A DNA stretch of 64,000 bases from Desulfobulbaceae bacterium UBA5173 (GCA_002413355.1 DHWV01000112.1:1373-65372); one strand, 5' to 3'; counted from the stretch's first letter, positions 41,525 to 49,845 are shown. Notes: generated by a model from the letters alone, not told the origin. Program-made: numbers and translations.

Positions 41525-42445
41525 ATGAAAAAAATTGCGCAATTTCTTTTGCTCTCCGCCCTGCTCGCCCTGCAAGCCTGCAAAGGCGGCCAAGAGACGA
41601 AAACTGTAGCAGAGAGCAAGGAGCCGCCGCTTCGTTTCTGCTATATGATTTGCGACAGCAAGCAGCTTTCCTCGGAACGCTTCGCGCCGTTCTCCGCCTA
41701 TCTCAGCGAAAAGCTGGGCCGCAAAGTGGAGATGGTGCTGGCCAACACTTTTGATGTCGAAGGCTTGGCGAAGAAAAACGAGTTTGATTTCTTCCATGTC
41801 AACTCAGCGGTCGCGATTACCCTGAAAGAACGGTACAAAGCCGAATTTTTGGGTGTGGATGTGCAAGGCCGGAACGGCCACAAAGCCACCGGCACGCTGA
41901 TCGCCCGTAAAGAAAGCGGCATTAAGACTATCGCCGACATCAAGGGCAAAAGCGTGATCTTCGGGCCTGCTCTCGCGCCGTTCGGCTATATGGCCCAATA
42001 CGCGATGATGCTGGAGAACGGCGTGGACCCGGAGACGGATCTGGCGCGCTATGACATTCCGCCTGGCGCGCTCAAGCACGACAAAATCATGTATGGCGTA
42101 GAGTTTGGCAAATATGACGTGGGTGCCGCGCCGCGCATTGACCTTGACCGCATGGCCGCCGCTGACATTATCAATCTGGATAACTACAATATTATCGCCG
42201 AAAGCGAGCCGATGCCGTACTGCACGATCGGTGCAATGCCGCATGTTGACGCGGGCTTGCGCGAGAAAGTCAAAAATCTTCTTCTCAACCTGAAGAAGGA
42301 TGAGACCGTGCTGGTGGACGGCGAGGTGCTGAAAGTGCTGAAGCGGATGGGCCTTGACGGCTTCCATCCGGCAATTGACAGCGAGTACGACATCATCCGC
42401 GAGAAGCTCAAACGCTGCAACATGGCTCCCTACGACAAGCACTGA
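41525..42445 (+). CDS. PhnD-like phosphate/phosphonate-binding lipoprotein
   Basis: The product has a lipoprotein signal (LLLSALLALQAC, lipobox LQAC) and a PhnD/PtxB-type periplasmic binding fold: RFAPFSAYLSEKLGRKVEM near residue 65, FDFFHVNSAVAITLKERY, then SVIFGPALAPFGY, where phosphonate-binding members have the ligand-contacting loop. Mature cysteines occur in RFCYMICDS and MPYCTIG, unusual for this family. No ABC permease or ATPase lies nearby, so it is an orphan binding protein; it may deliver an oxyanion or act as a sensor. The ATG at 41525 fits the signal peptide better than the GTG at 41513. Confidence 0.8.
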   Translation: MKKIAQFLLLSALLALQACKGGQETKTVAESKEPPLRFCYMICDSKQLSSERFAPFSAYLSEKLGRKVEMVLANTFDVEGLAKKNEFDFFHVNSAVAITLKERYKAEFLGVDVQGRNGHKATGTLIARKESGIKTIADIKGKSVIFGPALAPFGYMAQYAMMLENGVDPETDLARYDIPPGALKHDKIMYGVEFGKYDVGAAPRIDLDRMAAADIINLDNYNIIAESEPMPYCTIGAMPHVDAGLREKVKNLLLNLKKDETVLVDGEVLKVLKRMGLDGFHPAIDSEYDIIREKLKRCNMAPYDKH

Positions 42446-42484
42446 GCCGCCTCTCCCTTTTGAATCCCTTTCTGTGAGAACAGC

Positions 42485-43450
42485 ATGAATAAACAGATAG
42501 TCTTTTCTTTTCTGCTCGGCTTGACAGCCTTTTGCGGCATCCGCTCTGCCGTGGCCGCCGAGACGGTGGTCAGCAAGGGCGTGCTTGATAAGGACACGAC
42601 GTGGTCCGGCGAAATTCTGATCAAGGGCGATGTCGAAGTTGCTGAAAAAGCGACACTGACTATCACGCCAGGCACTACAGTCCGTTTTGCCAAGGTTGAG
42701 CCGTTTGGCCCGGACAAACTCTTCCCGGAAAAAGAAAAAGAGAATCATTTTCCCCGGGCGGAGCTGTTCATCAAGGGAAAGCTGCTGGCTCAAGGTGAAA
42801 AAGACAAAAAAATCACCTTCACCAGCTCAGAGCAAGCCCCTAAGCCCGGCGACTGGGGCGGCATCAACTTCAACACCAGCGTGGGCAATGTGGTTGAAAA
42901 TTGCATCGTGATGTATGCTGACACCGCCGTGCACGGCCATTCTTCCAAAGTGACGGTCGCGCATAACGAGTTTCGGCACAACGGCACCGCCATCGGCAAC
43001 AAAAACCTGAAGGACAACCCGGTGAAGTGCGAGATTACGGTGAAGAACAATTTGATCACTGAGAATGGCGGCGGCGTGATTGTCGGCGACGGCATGGTCG
43101 TGGAGCACAACGAGATCACCAAGAATCAGTTCTTCGGCATTTACGGCAAAAACCTTGCTGACGGCAAGGTGAGTTTCAACACCATCAGCGGCAACGGCAA
43201 GGGCGTTATTCTGTACGCCGTCAAGGCGATGGTTTTGAGCGACAATAACATCACCGACAACACCGACTACAACCTGTCCATGTTGGAAGGACAGACCGCT
43301 GATCTCGCCTTCCCCAAGAATTGGTGGGGAACCGCAGATGAGAAGAAAATCCGCGTGAAGGTGCTGGATAAGGCGACGGAAAGCACGCTCGGCAAGGCTG
43401 ATTTGGGTAATTTTTACACATCTCCTGTTGCTGGGGCCGGGAACATCTGA
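42485..43450 (+). CDS. Periplasmic right-handed beta-helix (NosD-like) protein
   Basis: The 321-residue product has a signal peptide (IVFSFLLGLTAFCGIRSAVA) and parallel beta-helix repeats. The strands occur as short turns, such as VENCIVMYADTAVHG, VTVAHNEFRHNGTAIG, ITVKNNLITENGGGVIVG and VVEHNEITKNQFFGIYG, each about 22 residues, as in NosD/CASH-domain proteins. It opens with a strand-rich segment TLTITPGTTVRF. NosD helps metal-centre assembly in nitrous oxide reductase, but the role here is unknown. The gene lies between the PhnD-like and the membrane TPR genes in the operon. Confidence 0.82.
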   Translation: MNKQIVFSFLLGLTAFCGIRSAVAAETVVSKGVLDKDTTWSGEILIKGDVEVAEKATLTITPGTTVRFAKVEPFGPDKLFPEKEKENHFPRAELFIKGKLLAQGEKDKKITFTSSEQAPKPGDWGGINFNTSVGNVVENCIVMYADTAVHGHSSKVTVAHNEFRHNGTAIGNKNLKDNPVKCEITVKNNLITENGGGVIVGDGMVVEHNEITKNQFFGIYGKNLADGKVSFNTISGNGKGVILYAVKAMVLSDNNITDNTDYNLSMLEGQTADLAFPKNWWGTADEKKIRVKVLDKATESTLGKADLGNFYTSPVAGAGNI

Positions 43451-43464
43451 TCGATTCGTCTGCC

Positions 43465-44022
43465 ATGCCGCTCACTCAGAAATTGTCCGGCAACCTGCTG
43501 GATATTCTTACCAAAGTCGCAATCTTCGCGCTGACGGCGGTCATACTGACCATGCTCGTGCAGCATCGACTGACTGTACAGCCGGAGTCTTCCGGCCGCA
43601 GCAGCGCGGAGCAGAAGCTGCGCCAGCTTGAGGAACGGCTGGCGCAGGACAAGCTCCTGTATAAGGATGTGGCCGCTTTGGCCGAGCAGCGGCAGCACGA
43701 AGCCGCTCTCGGCAAGCTCAAGGAAATAGATGCGGCTCATCCTGACAATCCGCGTTCGCTCCTCTGGCAGGGTCAGCTTCAGTACGAGCTTGGCCTGATC
43801 GCTGAGTCGCTGGCCAGCTACCGGCAGGCTCTTGACCGTGAGCCGGATTATATTGACAAAAAATCGCCGCTGTTTGTCGGCAAAGACATCAAGCGGCATG
43901 TGGACGAAGCGCAGGAGAAACTCCAGCGGGAAGCAACCTTAAAGCCCGGTGATGCCAGCATCAAAAAAGCTCTGGAAGAGCTTTTGTATGTGAAACGGCG
44001 GCTGGCGGGCGGATGCGAATAA
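43465..44022 (+). CDS. Membrane-anchored TPR protein
   Basis: The 185-residue product has one N-terminal membrane segment (VAIFALTAVILTMLV, residues about 18-32), a coiled-coil linker and TPR-like helices with ALGKLKEIDAAHPDNPRSL and ESLASYRQALDREPDYID. The C-terminal part would lie in the periplasm and could dock the secreted partners encoded upstream. Its stop codon is directly followed by the yedE start. Confidence 0.75.
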   Translation: MPLTQKLSGNLLDILTKVAIFALTAVILTMLVQHRLTVQPESSGRSSAEQKLRQLEERLAQDKLLYKDVAALAEQRQHEAALGKLKEIDAAHPDNPRSLLWQGQLQYELGLIAESLASYRQALDREPDYIDKKSPLFVGKDIKRHVDEAQEKLQREATLKPGDASIKKALEELLYVKRRLAGGCE

Positions 44023-45087
44023 ATGGCACGTTTAAAATTTCCTGACATCGCTGTCACCACCGGCATCGTTCTTGGCGCGGGCGCGGTCATCCTGACCCTG
44101 CTCGGCAACCCGACCAACTCCGGCATCTGCATCTCCTGCTTTTTTGAGAACTTGGCTGGTTCGCTCCAGATGCACAATGTCAGCCGCATGAGCTATATCA
44201 GGCCGGAGTTGCTCGGCTTTTTGCTCGGCTCCTTCCTGATGGCCAAGAAGATGCGCCGCTTCCGGGTCACGGGCGGCTCCTCACCGGTGATCCGCTTTCT
44301 GCTCGGTTTCTTCATGATCGTCGGCTGCGGCGTGTTCATCGGCTGCCCGATCAAAATGATTCTGCGCCTTGCCGCTGGCGATCTGACTGCGATTGCCGCT
44401 GTGCTCGGCATGATGTTCGGCATCTGGCTCGGCAGCCGCTACATCCGCGCCGGTTCGGTGCTTGACCGAGACAAAGAGCTGCCGCAGATCAACGGCTACA
44501 TTCTGCCCGGCATCGGCCTACTGCTGCTGATTTTCGCTCTGCTGCAACCCGGATTCATTCAGCAGGGAGCCACCGGCCCGGCAGCCCAGCACGCGCCACT
44601 GTTAATCTCGCTGGCAATCGGTTTGCTGATTGGTGCGCTGTCGCAGCGGTCGGGCCTCTGCATCACTGGCGGCCTGCGCAACTTCTTCCTTTTTAAAGAA
44701 AAAACCCTGCTCATGGGCATCGTCGCCGCTTTTGGCTCGGCCTTGCTGGTATCCTTGATCAGCGGTCAATTCCATCTGGGCTTCAATGATCAACCCGGTT
44801 CCCATCCTGACAATCTCTGGAGCTTTCTGTCGATGGTGCTGGTCGGTTTGGCTGCGGTGATTGTGGACGGCTGCCCGTTCCGCCAGCTCATCAAGGCTGG
44901 GCAGGGCGATGTGGATGCAGGACTAACCTGCTTTGGAATGCTGACCGGTGCGGCTTTTGTCGTGAGCTGGCAGCTCCGCAGCAGTTCTGCTGGCCCGGAG
45001 TTCAACGGCAAAATTGTCACCTTGGCTGGGCTGATCTTTTGTTTGACGGTGGTGTTGGCGTATCGGCGGAAACAGGTGAGGGGCTGA
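44023..45087 (+). CDS. yedE: YedE family putative selenium/sulfur transporter
   Basis: The 354-residue protein has ten or so hydrophobic helices and the cysteine motifs of YeeE/YedE transporters: NSGICISCFFENLAGS, GCGVFIGCPIKM, SQRSGLCITGGLRNFF and VDGCPFRQLIKAGQGDVD. YeeE is a thiosulfate importer, and YedE members occur in selenium-utilisation loci. The pairing with DUF3343 and a ribokinase-fold gene at 47.0-48.4 kb supports the selenium/sulfur group. It begins directly after the previous stop codon. The last 147 bases reappear in decayed form at 45746, beyond a PIN toxin pair. Confidence 0.88.
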   Translation: MARLKFPDIAVTTGIVLGAGAVILTLLGNPTNSGICISCFFENLAGSLQMHNVSRMSYIRPELLGFLLGSFLMAKKMRRFRVTGGSSPVIRFLLGFFMIVGCGVFIGCPIKMILRLAAGDLTAIAAVLGMMFGIWLGSRYIRAGSVLDRDKELPQINGYILPGIGLLLLIFALLQPGFIQQGATGPAAQHAPLLISLAIGLLIGALSQRSGLCITGGLRNFFLFKEKTLLMGIVAAFGSALLVSLISGQFHLGFNDQPGSHPDNLWSFLSMVLVGLAAVIVDGCPFRQLIKAGQGDVDAGLTCFGMLTGAAFVVSWQLRSSSAGPEFNGKIVTLAGLIFCLTVVLAYRRKQVRG

Positions 45088-45099
45088 CCTGACAGGCTG

Positions 45100-45540
45100 A
45101 TGAGAATTTATCTCGATACGTGTTGTCTTCAGCGTCCGCACGACAATCAGTCTCATCCTCGCATCAGAGTTGAGACAGAAGCTGTTTTTGTGGTGTTGGC
45201 CGCTGTTCAGCACGGCGATGCAGCTCTGCTGTGGTCAGAAGCTCTCAGTTACGAAATTTCTCGCATTCCAGACAAGATGCGAAAATCTGAGGTGATGTCC
45301 ATCGCTGCGCTGTCATCTGAATATCTTGAGATTACGGATGAAGTTGAAGCGTTGGCACTGAGGCTTGAGAAAAATGGGATAGGCGCGATGGATGCTGTCC
45401 ATTTAGCTCTCGCATCAACAGCTGGCGCAGATTTTTTCTGCACGTCTGATGACAAGTTGTTCCGCAAAGCCAAAAATATAAAAAATTTAGGATGCAGAGT
45501 GACAACCATTCTTGGCCTGATTCCAGAGATTACAAAATGA
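45100..45540 (+). CDS. PIN-domain (VapC-like) toxin
   Basis: The 146-residue product begins MRIYLDTCCLQRP, with the first PIN-domain aspartate at residue 6. The later acidic residues occur in RLEKNGIGAMDAVHLALA and TSDDKLFRKA, matching the Mg-dependent RNase site of VapC-type toxins. The toxin gene precedes the antitoxin-like gene and overlaps it by 4 bases (ATGA). The order toxin-antitoxin is less common for vapBC. AT content is higher than in yedE, in line with acquisition. Confidence 0.82.
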   Translation: MRIYLDTCCLQRPHDNQSHPRIRVETEAVFVVLAAVQHGDAALLWSEALSYEISRIPDKMRKSEVMSIAALSSEYLEITDEVEALALRLEKNGIGAMDAVHLALASTAGADFFCTSDDKLFRKAKNIKNLGCRVTTILGLIPEITK

Positions 45541-45749
45541 GCGTGACTATCCAGCCGTTATATGAAATAACTCATCGAGCAGAGCGTGTTCTTATCCAAG
45601 AACTTGGAGTTGCTGACACTTTACGTTTTTTAGGACAGTTCCGTTCAGGAAACGGTGATTATACTGCTGAAAGAGAGCGGTTGTTTAAAGGAGAATCTGT
45701 GAAAACTATCATTGCGGATATTAAGACCCGAAGAAACAGCCGTGACTGA
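45537..45749 (+). CDS. Antitoxin-like partner of the PIN toxin
   Basis: From the ATG at 45537, overlapping the toxin stop, the product is 70 residues: MSVTIQPLYEITHRAERVL, then LGVADTLRFLGQF, then GDYTAERERLFKGESVK. Short proteins with this YEITH...TARF/LRFL...GDYTxER pattern commonly accompany PIN toxins in cyanobacteria and deltaproteobacteria. No DNA-binding fold is obvious. Its TGA stop is formed by the first bases of the yedE 3'-end copy. Confidence 0.72.
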   Translation: MSVTIQPLYEITHRAERVLIQELGVADTLRFLGQFRSGNGDYTAERERLFKGESVKTIIADIKTRRNSRD

Positions 45750-45897
45750 CCGGCGCAGCCTTTGTTGTGAGCTGGCAGATACGCAGCAGTTCGGCTGGCC
45801 CGGAATTCAACGGCAAGATTGCCACGCTGGGGCCGGGTTGATCTTTTGCCTGACCGTGGTACTGGCGTATCGGCGGAAGGCGGCGACTCAACGATGA
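45746..45897 (+). pseudogene. Decayed partial copy of the yedE 3' end
   Basis: The sequence matches 44941-45087 with roughly 80-85 percent identity by eye. Shared blocks are GTGAGCTGGCAG, CGCAGCAGTTC, GCTGGCCCGGA, TTCAACGGCAA and GGCGTATCGGCGGAA. One extra base in the GCTGGGGCCGGG stretch shifts the frame, so it cannot encode a YedE tail. The copy brackets the PIN toxin pair together with the intact gene end. Confidence 0.85.
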
Positions 45898-45925
45898 GAG
45901 GATGAGTTTTGAGGAGATGCCAGCA

Positions 45926-46870
45926 ATGATATATATTAATTCCCGCTCTACTGTAGTCGCTATTTCAACTGGCGACCATAAGCGAGTGGCGGTCTATTTC
46001 GACAAACTGATTCCTACACATTCCCGTGCTGACGTTCCAAATAGCCTAATAGAACCAATCCGCTTCTCGGATTATAAACTCTCTGAATTATTTTTTTCAA
46101 CTTCTGCCGAACCACTTGAAAGTGATCATTTAGAAACGATTAGAGATGCTGCTATCAGGAATGTTTGGAGGGAAGCACCAATGTCTGTGCGATACTCTGC
46201 TGAGTATCTGAAACATTGCTTTGAACCCACTGTAAAAGCGAGCCAAGATATGTGGTCTAATTGCAAGCGCGTAGCAACAATAGTGCAGCAGTATGCCCAA
46301 GTTGACGAAGGCCATTTTCTTGTACCAGCATTTGATGATATCACAAGGGAGCATGATTTTTCGAAACCAGGCAATGATGAAATCGTGTCAGTTACTCTTA
46401 GCAACTTAGATCTAATTGACACCAATAGGCTGGAATGGGAGCAAATACTGGAACTAAAAAAGGATGATGAATCGAATAAAAAGCTCAGAAATCTTTTACT
46501 GTTCTTCTTTCAAAATTATCGCGATTGCCCTGTTTCTTTTATTAGAGATGATTTGAATCGACAGATCGAAGAATATCATCAAGCATGCAGTAAGCATGGA
46601 TTTCAATTTGTTACCAGTAGCTTGTCGACTGTCTTGAGTTCCAAGTCACTCTTAGCAACAATCGCTCTCGGAATTTTTGCCTTGCTATCCGGCCTGCCTA
46701 TTCAGGCAATAGCACCTATTGGATTAACTGAACTTGCCTTGGAAATTGGCAAAATTGCAATTAACTATGCCGAGAGAAAACGTGAGTTGATTGATTACAA
46801 AGAGGCGCATCCTTTATCTTATATTTTACAATTTCCCATACGTAATACGATCCGTTCAGCCGAATCATAA
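45926..46870 (+). CDS. Hypothetical protein on the AT-rich island
   Basis: The 314-residue product is not recognised. The N-terminal half is mixed alpha/beta with VAVYFDKLIPTH near residue 27. The middle has a charged helical stretch (LEWEQILELKKDDESNKKL and FIRDDLNRQIEEY), and one hydrophobic segment lies near residues 235-262 (TIALGIFALLSGLPIQAIAPI). The start at 45926 is chosen because GAGGAG lies 9 bases upstream; an ATG at 45902 has no ribosome site. Base composition is visibly AT-richer than in flanking genes, suggesting transfer. It is the last gene of the insertion between yedE and the DUF3343 gene. Confidence 0.6.
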   Translation: MIYINSRSTVVAISTGDHKRVAVYFDKLIPTHSRADVPNSLIEPIRFSDYKLSELFFSTSAEPLESDHLETIRDAAIRNVWREAPMSVRYSAEYLKHCFEPTVKASQDMWSNCKRVATIVQQYAQVDEGHFLVPAFDDITREHDFSKPGNDEIVSVTLSNLDLIDTNRLEWEQILELKKDDESNKKLRNLLLFFFQNYRDCPVSFIRDDLNRQIEEYHQACSKHGFQFVTSSLSTVLSSKSLLATIALGIFALLSGLPIQAIAPIGLTELALEIGKIAINYAERKRELIDYKEAHPLSYILQFPIRNTIRSAES

Positions 46871-47022
46871 TGCGACAATTAATAAATTTCGTGGCAGCTG
46901 ACTTCGCTACGCTTTGCTGCTGAAAGTGCACATTAATTATAGCATATTGTCGTGAGTCTTTAATTTCTACTGTTATCTTTTAACAAGTTATCTGTTTGGT
47001 AACGCTTGAATAAGAATAAACC

Positions 47023-47571
47023 ATGAACTGGTTCAAAAAAAAGAAAACGCCCCAGGAGCCGCAACACGAAAACGTCACTCGCGGCCTGCTGATCTTCGCC
47101 CACCCGACCACGGTTATCGCGGTGGAGGAGCTGCTGCGTGACGAGGGCTACAAAATCCGGGTGGTCAGCCCGCCGCCCGCCTACCGCACCGGCTGCGACC
47201 TGAGCGTGGAATTCCCCTTGGAAGCAGAAGCCGCCATCACCGAGCTGCTGAATGCGGTCAAGCTGCATCCGATTGACGTGGTGCCAATCACCACTGAAGG
47301 CATGGAGCCGCTGCATTTTGTCCGCAAGAAGTGGTATGGCAGCAAATACCTGATGGTGCGGGCGGCGAACATGAAAATCACTGTGGATGTTGAGACCAAG
47401 ATCATCGTCAACATCTCCGGCGGCGGCTGCCCGGACGTGCCCTATCTCGCCACGACCATGATCGGCAAGCGGTTAGACGAAGCACCCGCCCCGGACGAAG
47501 TCGGCTTCTCCCTCTGCGCCTACTCCCTCAACACTGCCCGGGAAGAAATGATCCGGGAAATTGGAGCGTAA
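47023..47571 (+). CDS. DUF3343 putative selenium/sulfur carrier-like protein
   Basis: The 182-residue product has a DUF3343 segment at residues about 20-80 (LLIFAHPTTVIAVEELLRDEGYKIRVVSPPPAY, with TGCDLSVEF). The conserved cysteine in such proteins is thought to carry selenium or sulfur. An extra domain of about 90 residues follows, with KITVDVETKIIVNISGGGCPDVPYLA holding a second cysteine. A basic leader (NWFKKKKTPQ) precedes the domain. It is 2 bases upstream of the ribokinase-fold gene. With yedE it forms the selenium/sulfur set, now separated by the toxin island. Confidence 0.78.
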   Translation: MNWFKKKKTPQEPQHENVTRGLLIFAHPTTVIAVEELLRDEGYKIRVVSPPPAYRTGCDLSVEFPLEAEAAITELLNAVKLHPIDVVPITTEGMEPLHFVRKKWYGSKYLMVRAANMKITVDVETKIIVNISGGGCPDVPYLATTMIGKRLDEAPAPDEVGFSLCAYSLNTAREEMIREIGA

Positions 47572-47573
47572 TC

Positions 47574-48440
47574 ATGCTGCTGTTAGTCGGCGCGGTTCCT
47601 GCTGACCGCCTTCCCCTGATCATCGGCCCGGTTTCGTTGAGCGAGCGCGGCATCACGATTGACGGCCACGAGCTGCCCATCAACCGGGGCAACGAGGCGA
47701 TGATGACGGCAGCCTGCCTGATCTGCCAGGAATACGGGGTTGAGCCGCCGGTCGGCATGGTGGCGGGCGACATCGGCAAACGCGAGGGCAGCGCGGCTAT
47801 TTACAATCATCTCGCCGAAAATCTGCCGACGATGGGTGTCAACGTGATGACCATGCACTATGTGATGCCTGATCTCAAGCTGAACAAGAAAGTGCTGGCG
47901 ACCGTTGCCACCATGAGCGAGAAGCCGCTGATGATCGCCGACGCAGGCAGCATGTATGTGGCCAAGGCGGGCGGCGATGCTCGTTATTACGACGTGTTCA
48001 CCCCGGATATCGGCGAGGCCACTTTTCTTGCGGATGAGAAAGCTGATCATCCCGCCTACACGCGCGGTTTCATTTTCAACATGGAAGACGACGTGCCGGA
48101 GCTGATCCGCCGGGCCTACGCAGGCGGCAATGCCACCAAGACCATGTTTGTCAAAGGGGCGGTTGATTACATCTGTCAGGATGGCGAAATCGTGGACACC
48201 ATCAGGGAACCCAGCATTGAGACGATGGAGCCAATCGGCGGCACGGGCGACCTGATCACCGGCATGATCAGCGGCCTGATGCACGCTGGCCGCAGCCCGT
48301 TACTGGCCTGCCGCATTGCTGGCCGTGTAAACCGGGCCGCAGGCGAGCTGGCCAATCCTACGCCTGCAACCCAAGTGCAAGAGATCCTGCGGCATCTTCC
48401 CAAGGCATTGGAGAAGGTGCATAAGGAGCTGGGGCTGTGA
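47574..48440 (+). CDS. Ribokinase-fold protein, NAD(P)HX-dehydratase-like
   Basis: The 288-residue product has the ribokinase/YjeF-C-terminal fold. A nucleotide-site motif GGTGDLITGMISGLMHAG lies near residue 222, and DVFTPDIGEATFLADEKADHP is the middle conserved strand-loop. The fold is shared by NAD(P)H-hydrate dehydratases, thiazole kinases and sugar kinases. Here it travels with DUF3343, so a role in selenium/sulfur handling rather than NADHX repair is possible. No N-terminal epimerase domain is present. The hicB GTG start overlaps its stop codon. Confidence 0.7.
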   Translation: MLLLVGAVPADRLPLIIGPVSLSERGITIDGHELPINRGNEAMMTAACLICQEYGVEPPVGMVAGDIGKREGSAAIYNHLAENLPTMGVNVMTMHYVMPDLKLNKKVLATVATMSEKPLMIADAGSMYVAKAGGDARYYDVFTPDIGEATFLADEKADHPAYTRGFIFNMEDDVPELIRRAYAGGNATKTMFVKGAVDYICQDGEIVDTIREPSIETMEPIGGTGDLITGMISGLMHAGRSPLLACRIAGRVNRAAGELANPTPATQVQEILRHLPKALEKVHKELGL

Positions 48441-48646
48441 GCCTGTTCACCGCTGTAGTCGAATACTGCAAAGACACAGGTTTGTATGTAGGCTACGTGC
48501 CGTCTTTTCCCGGAGCGCACTCGCAAGGGGAAACGCTGGACGAGCTGAACAGGAACCTGAAAGAAGTCATCGAGATGCTGCTTGAAGACGGCGAGCCTTG
48601 CTTCGCTTCCGAGTTTGTCGGCACCCAGCAGATTGCAATCGCGTGA
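48437..48646 (+). CDS. HicB-like antitoxin
   Basis: The 69-residue product is a short HicB with the degenerate RNase-H-like fold: TAVVEYCKDTGLYVGYVPSFPGAHSQGETLDELNRNLKE. The GTG start at 48437 is preceded by AAGGAG. It lacks the C-terminal DNA-binding domain that longer HicB proteins have. Its stop overlaps the hicA start (TGATG), as in intact hicBA pairs, but the toxin is broken. Confidence 0.85.
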   Translation: MSLFTAVVEYCKDTGLYVGYVPSFPGAHSQGETLDELNRNLKEVIEMLLEDGEPCFASEFVGTQQIAIA

Positions 48647-48732
48647 TGGCAAAGGTTCCGCCTCTGAAGCCGCAAGAGATCGTCCGCCTGCTTGCCCTGC
48701 TCGGTTTCTCTGAAGTGCGGCAGCGCGGTCGC
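48646..48732 (+). pseudogene. hicA toxin fragment, truncated at a deletion junction
   Basis: The frame begins MAKVPPLKPQEIVRLL and continues ALLGFSEVRQRG, the first helix and strand of a HicA mRNA interferase. It then runs out of frame into dgkA sequence and ends at 48861 with an unrelated tail. The catalytic G-S/T-H motif that follows RQRG/RQKG in HicA is lost, so no active toxin is expected. Confidence 0.8.
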
Positions 48733-48988
48733 CGTGATTCTGCTTGGCTGTTTTTACTACCGGCAATGGCTGGATTTCAGCATCGTCTTTCTATCCACCG
48801 GCCTGATGCTGGTTGCCGAGATGTTCAACACGACCATCGAAGCCCTCTGCGATTTCCTTGAGCCGCAGGAAAACGCCAAAATTGGCATCATCAAAGACAT
48901 TGCGGCGGCAGCGGCGGGCATCAGCATTTTAGTCTGGGGAGTTGTGCTGTCGCTGGAAGCCGTCCATGTCTGGCAGGGGCTGCGTTAA
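48722..48988 (+). pseudogene. dgkA (diacylglycerol/undecaprenol kinase) C-terminal fragment
   Basis: The frame encodes about 88 residues: AVAVILLGCFYYRQWLDF, then LSTGLMLVAEMFNTTIEAL with the E-x2-N catalytic motif of DgkA, then KDIAAAAAGISILVWG. This is the last two thirds of a DgkA-type integral membrane kinase. The N-terminal helix and its start are missing; hicA sequence takes their place at 48720-48732. Any in-frame start, such as the ATG at 48692, would encode a nonsense leader. Confidence 0.82.
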
Positions 48989-49010
48989 GAACATCTATTA
49001 AGGAGAAACA

Positions 49011-49823
49011 ATGAACAACATGCAATCTTGTCCTGTGTCTGGACTGCGGACGATTCTCTTGGCGACAGACGGAACTGAATACAGTGAAGGTGCGGTGCGC
49101 GAGACCATTAATTTTGCCAAGCAATGCTCCACCAAGATTTACGCCATCTCCGTTGTTGAGTCCATGACTGATTACGAAGGCTTTTCCGCGCAGCAGGCAG
49201 AGGAGTCTTTTGAAGGCAAGGCGAAAGAGTCTCTCGAAAAGCTGAAGGCACGGGCAGAGAAAGAAGGGGCTGTCTGCGAGACTATCCTTGCTTCCGGCGA
49301 ACCGTATAAGTGCATCGTTGAAGCTGCGGAAGCAAAGAATGTGGACATGATTGTGGTTGGCAGACGTGGCGCAAAAGGTCTGACCAAGCTGTTGCTTGGT
49401 GAAGTGGCGGCCAATATCAGCTATCAGAACATCCTTGTTGCCACTGACGGCTCTTCCAACAGCGAGGCGGCGGTGACTGCGGCGATTGAAATCGCCAAGC
49501 AGTGCGACAGCAAAGTGATCGCCCTCTCCTCTATCCGCACCATTTACGAGCAGGAGAATGCGACTGCCAATGTCAATAAAGCAGTTGAGCTGGGCAAAAA
49601 AGAAGGTGTCGCTGTCGAGGGATTGACACCAATGGGCCGGTCGTATGAAGCAATAGTCGAAGCCGCAGGCGGCAGAGGGGTTGATCTGATTGTCCTTGGC
49701 ACCTACGGCAAAACCGGTTTGACCAGAATGCTCATGGGCAGTTCGACAGAGCGGGTCATTGGTCTTGCGGGCTGCGCTGTCATGGTGGTCAAGGGTGACG
49801 GCGGCAAGGCGGCAACAGTTTGA
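49011..49823 (+). CDS. Tandem universal stress protein
   Basis: The 270-residue product has two Usp domains, each opening with the alpha/beta signature ILLATDGTEYSEGAVRE and ILVATDGSSNSEAAV. The second ends with the ATP-binding-type loop GTYGKTGLTRMLMGSSTERV (G-2x-G-9x-G-S/T). The corresponding loop of the first domain, GRRGAKGLTKLLLGEVAANI, is partly changed. Usp proteins bind ATP or act as stress chaperones in the cytosol. An AAGGAG site precedes the ATG. It follows the dgkA remnant and is probably transcribed separately. Confidence 0.92.
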   Translation: MNNMQSCPVSGLRTILLATDGTEYSEGAVRETINFAKQCSTKIYAISVVESMTDYEGFSAQQAEESFEGKAKESLEKLKARAEKEGAVCETILASGEPYKCIVEAAEAKNVDMIVVGRRGAKGLTKLLLGEVAANISYQNILVATDGSSNSEAAVTAAIEIAKQCDSKVIALSSIRTIYEQENATANVNKAVELGKKEGVAVEGLTPMGRSYEAIVEAAGGRGVDLIVLGTYGKTGLTRMLMGSSTERVIGLAGCAVMVVKGDGGKAATV

Positions 49824-49845
49824 GCTATAACCATTCTTCCACTTC

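Noticed and set aside
46871..47022. Weak inverted repeat (GCGACAAT ... ATTGTCGT) in the gap before the DUF3343 gene
   Set aside because: Only 7 of 8 bases match in an AT-rich gap, so chance is likely; no terminal structure or duplication supports a mobile element.
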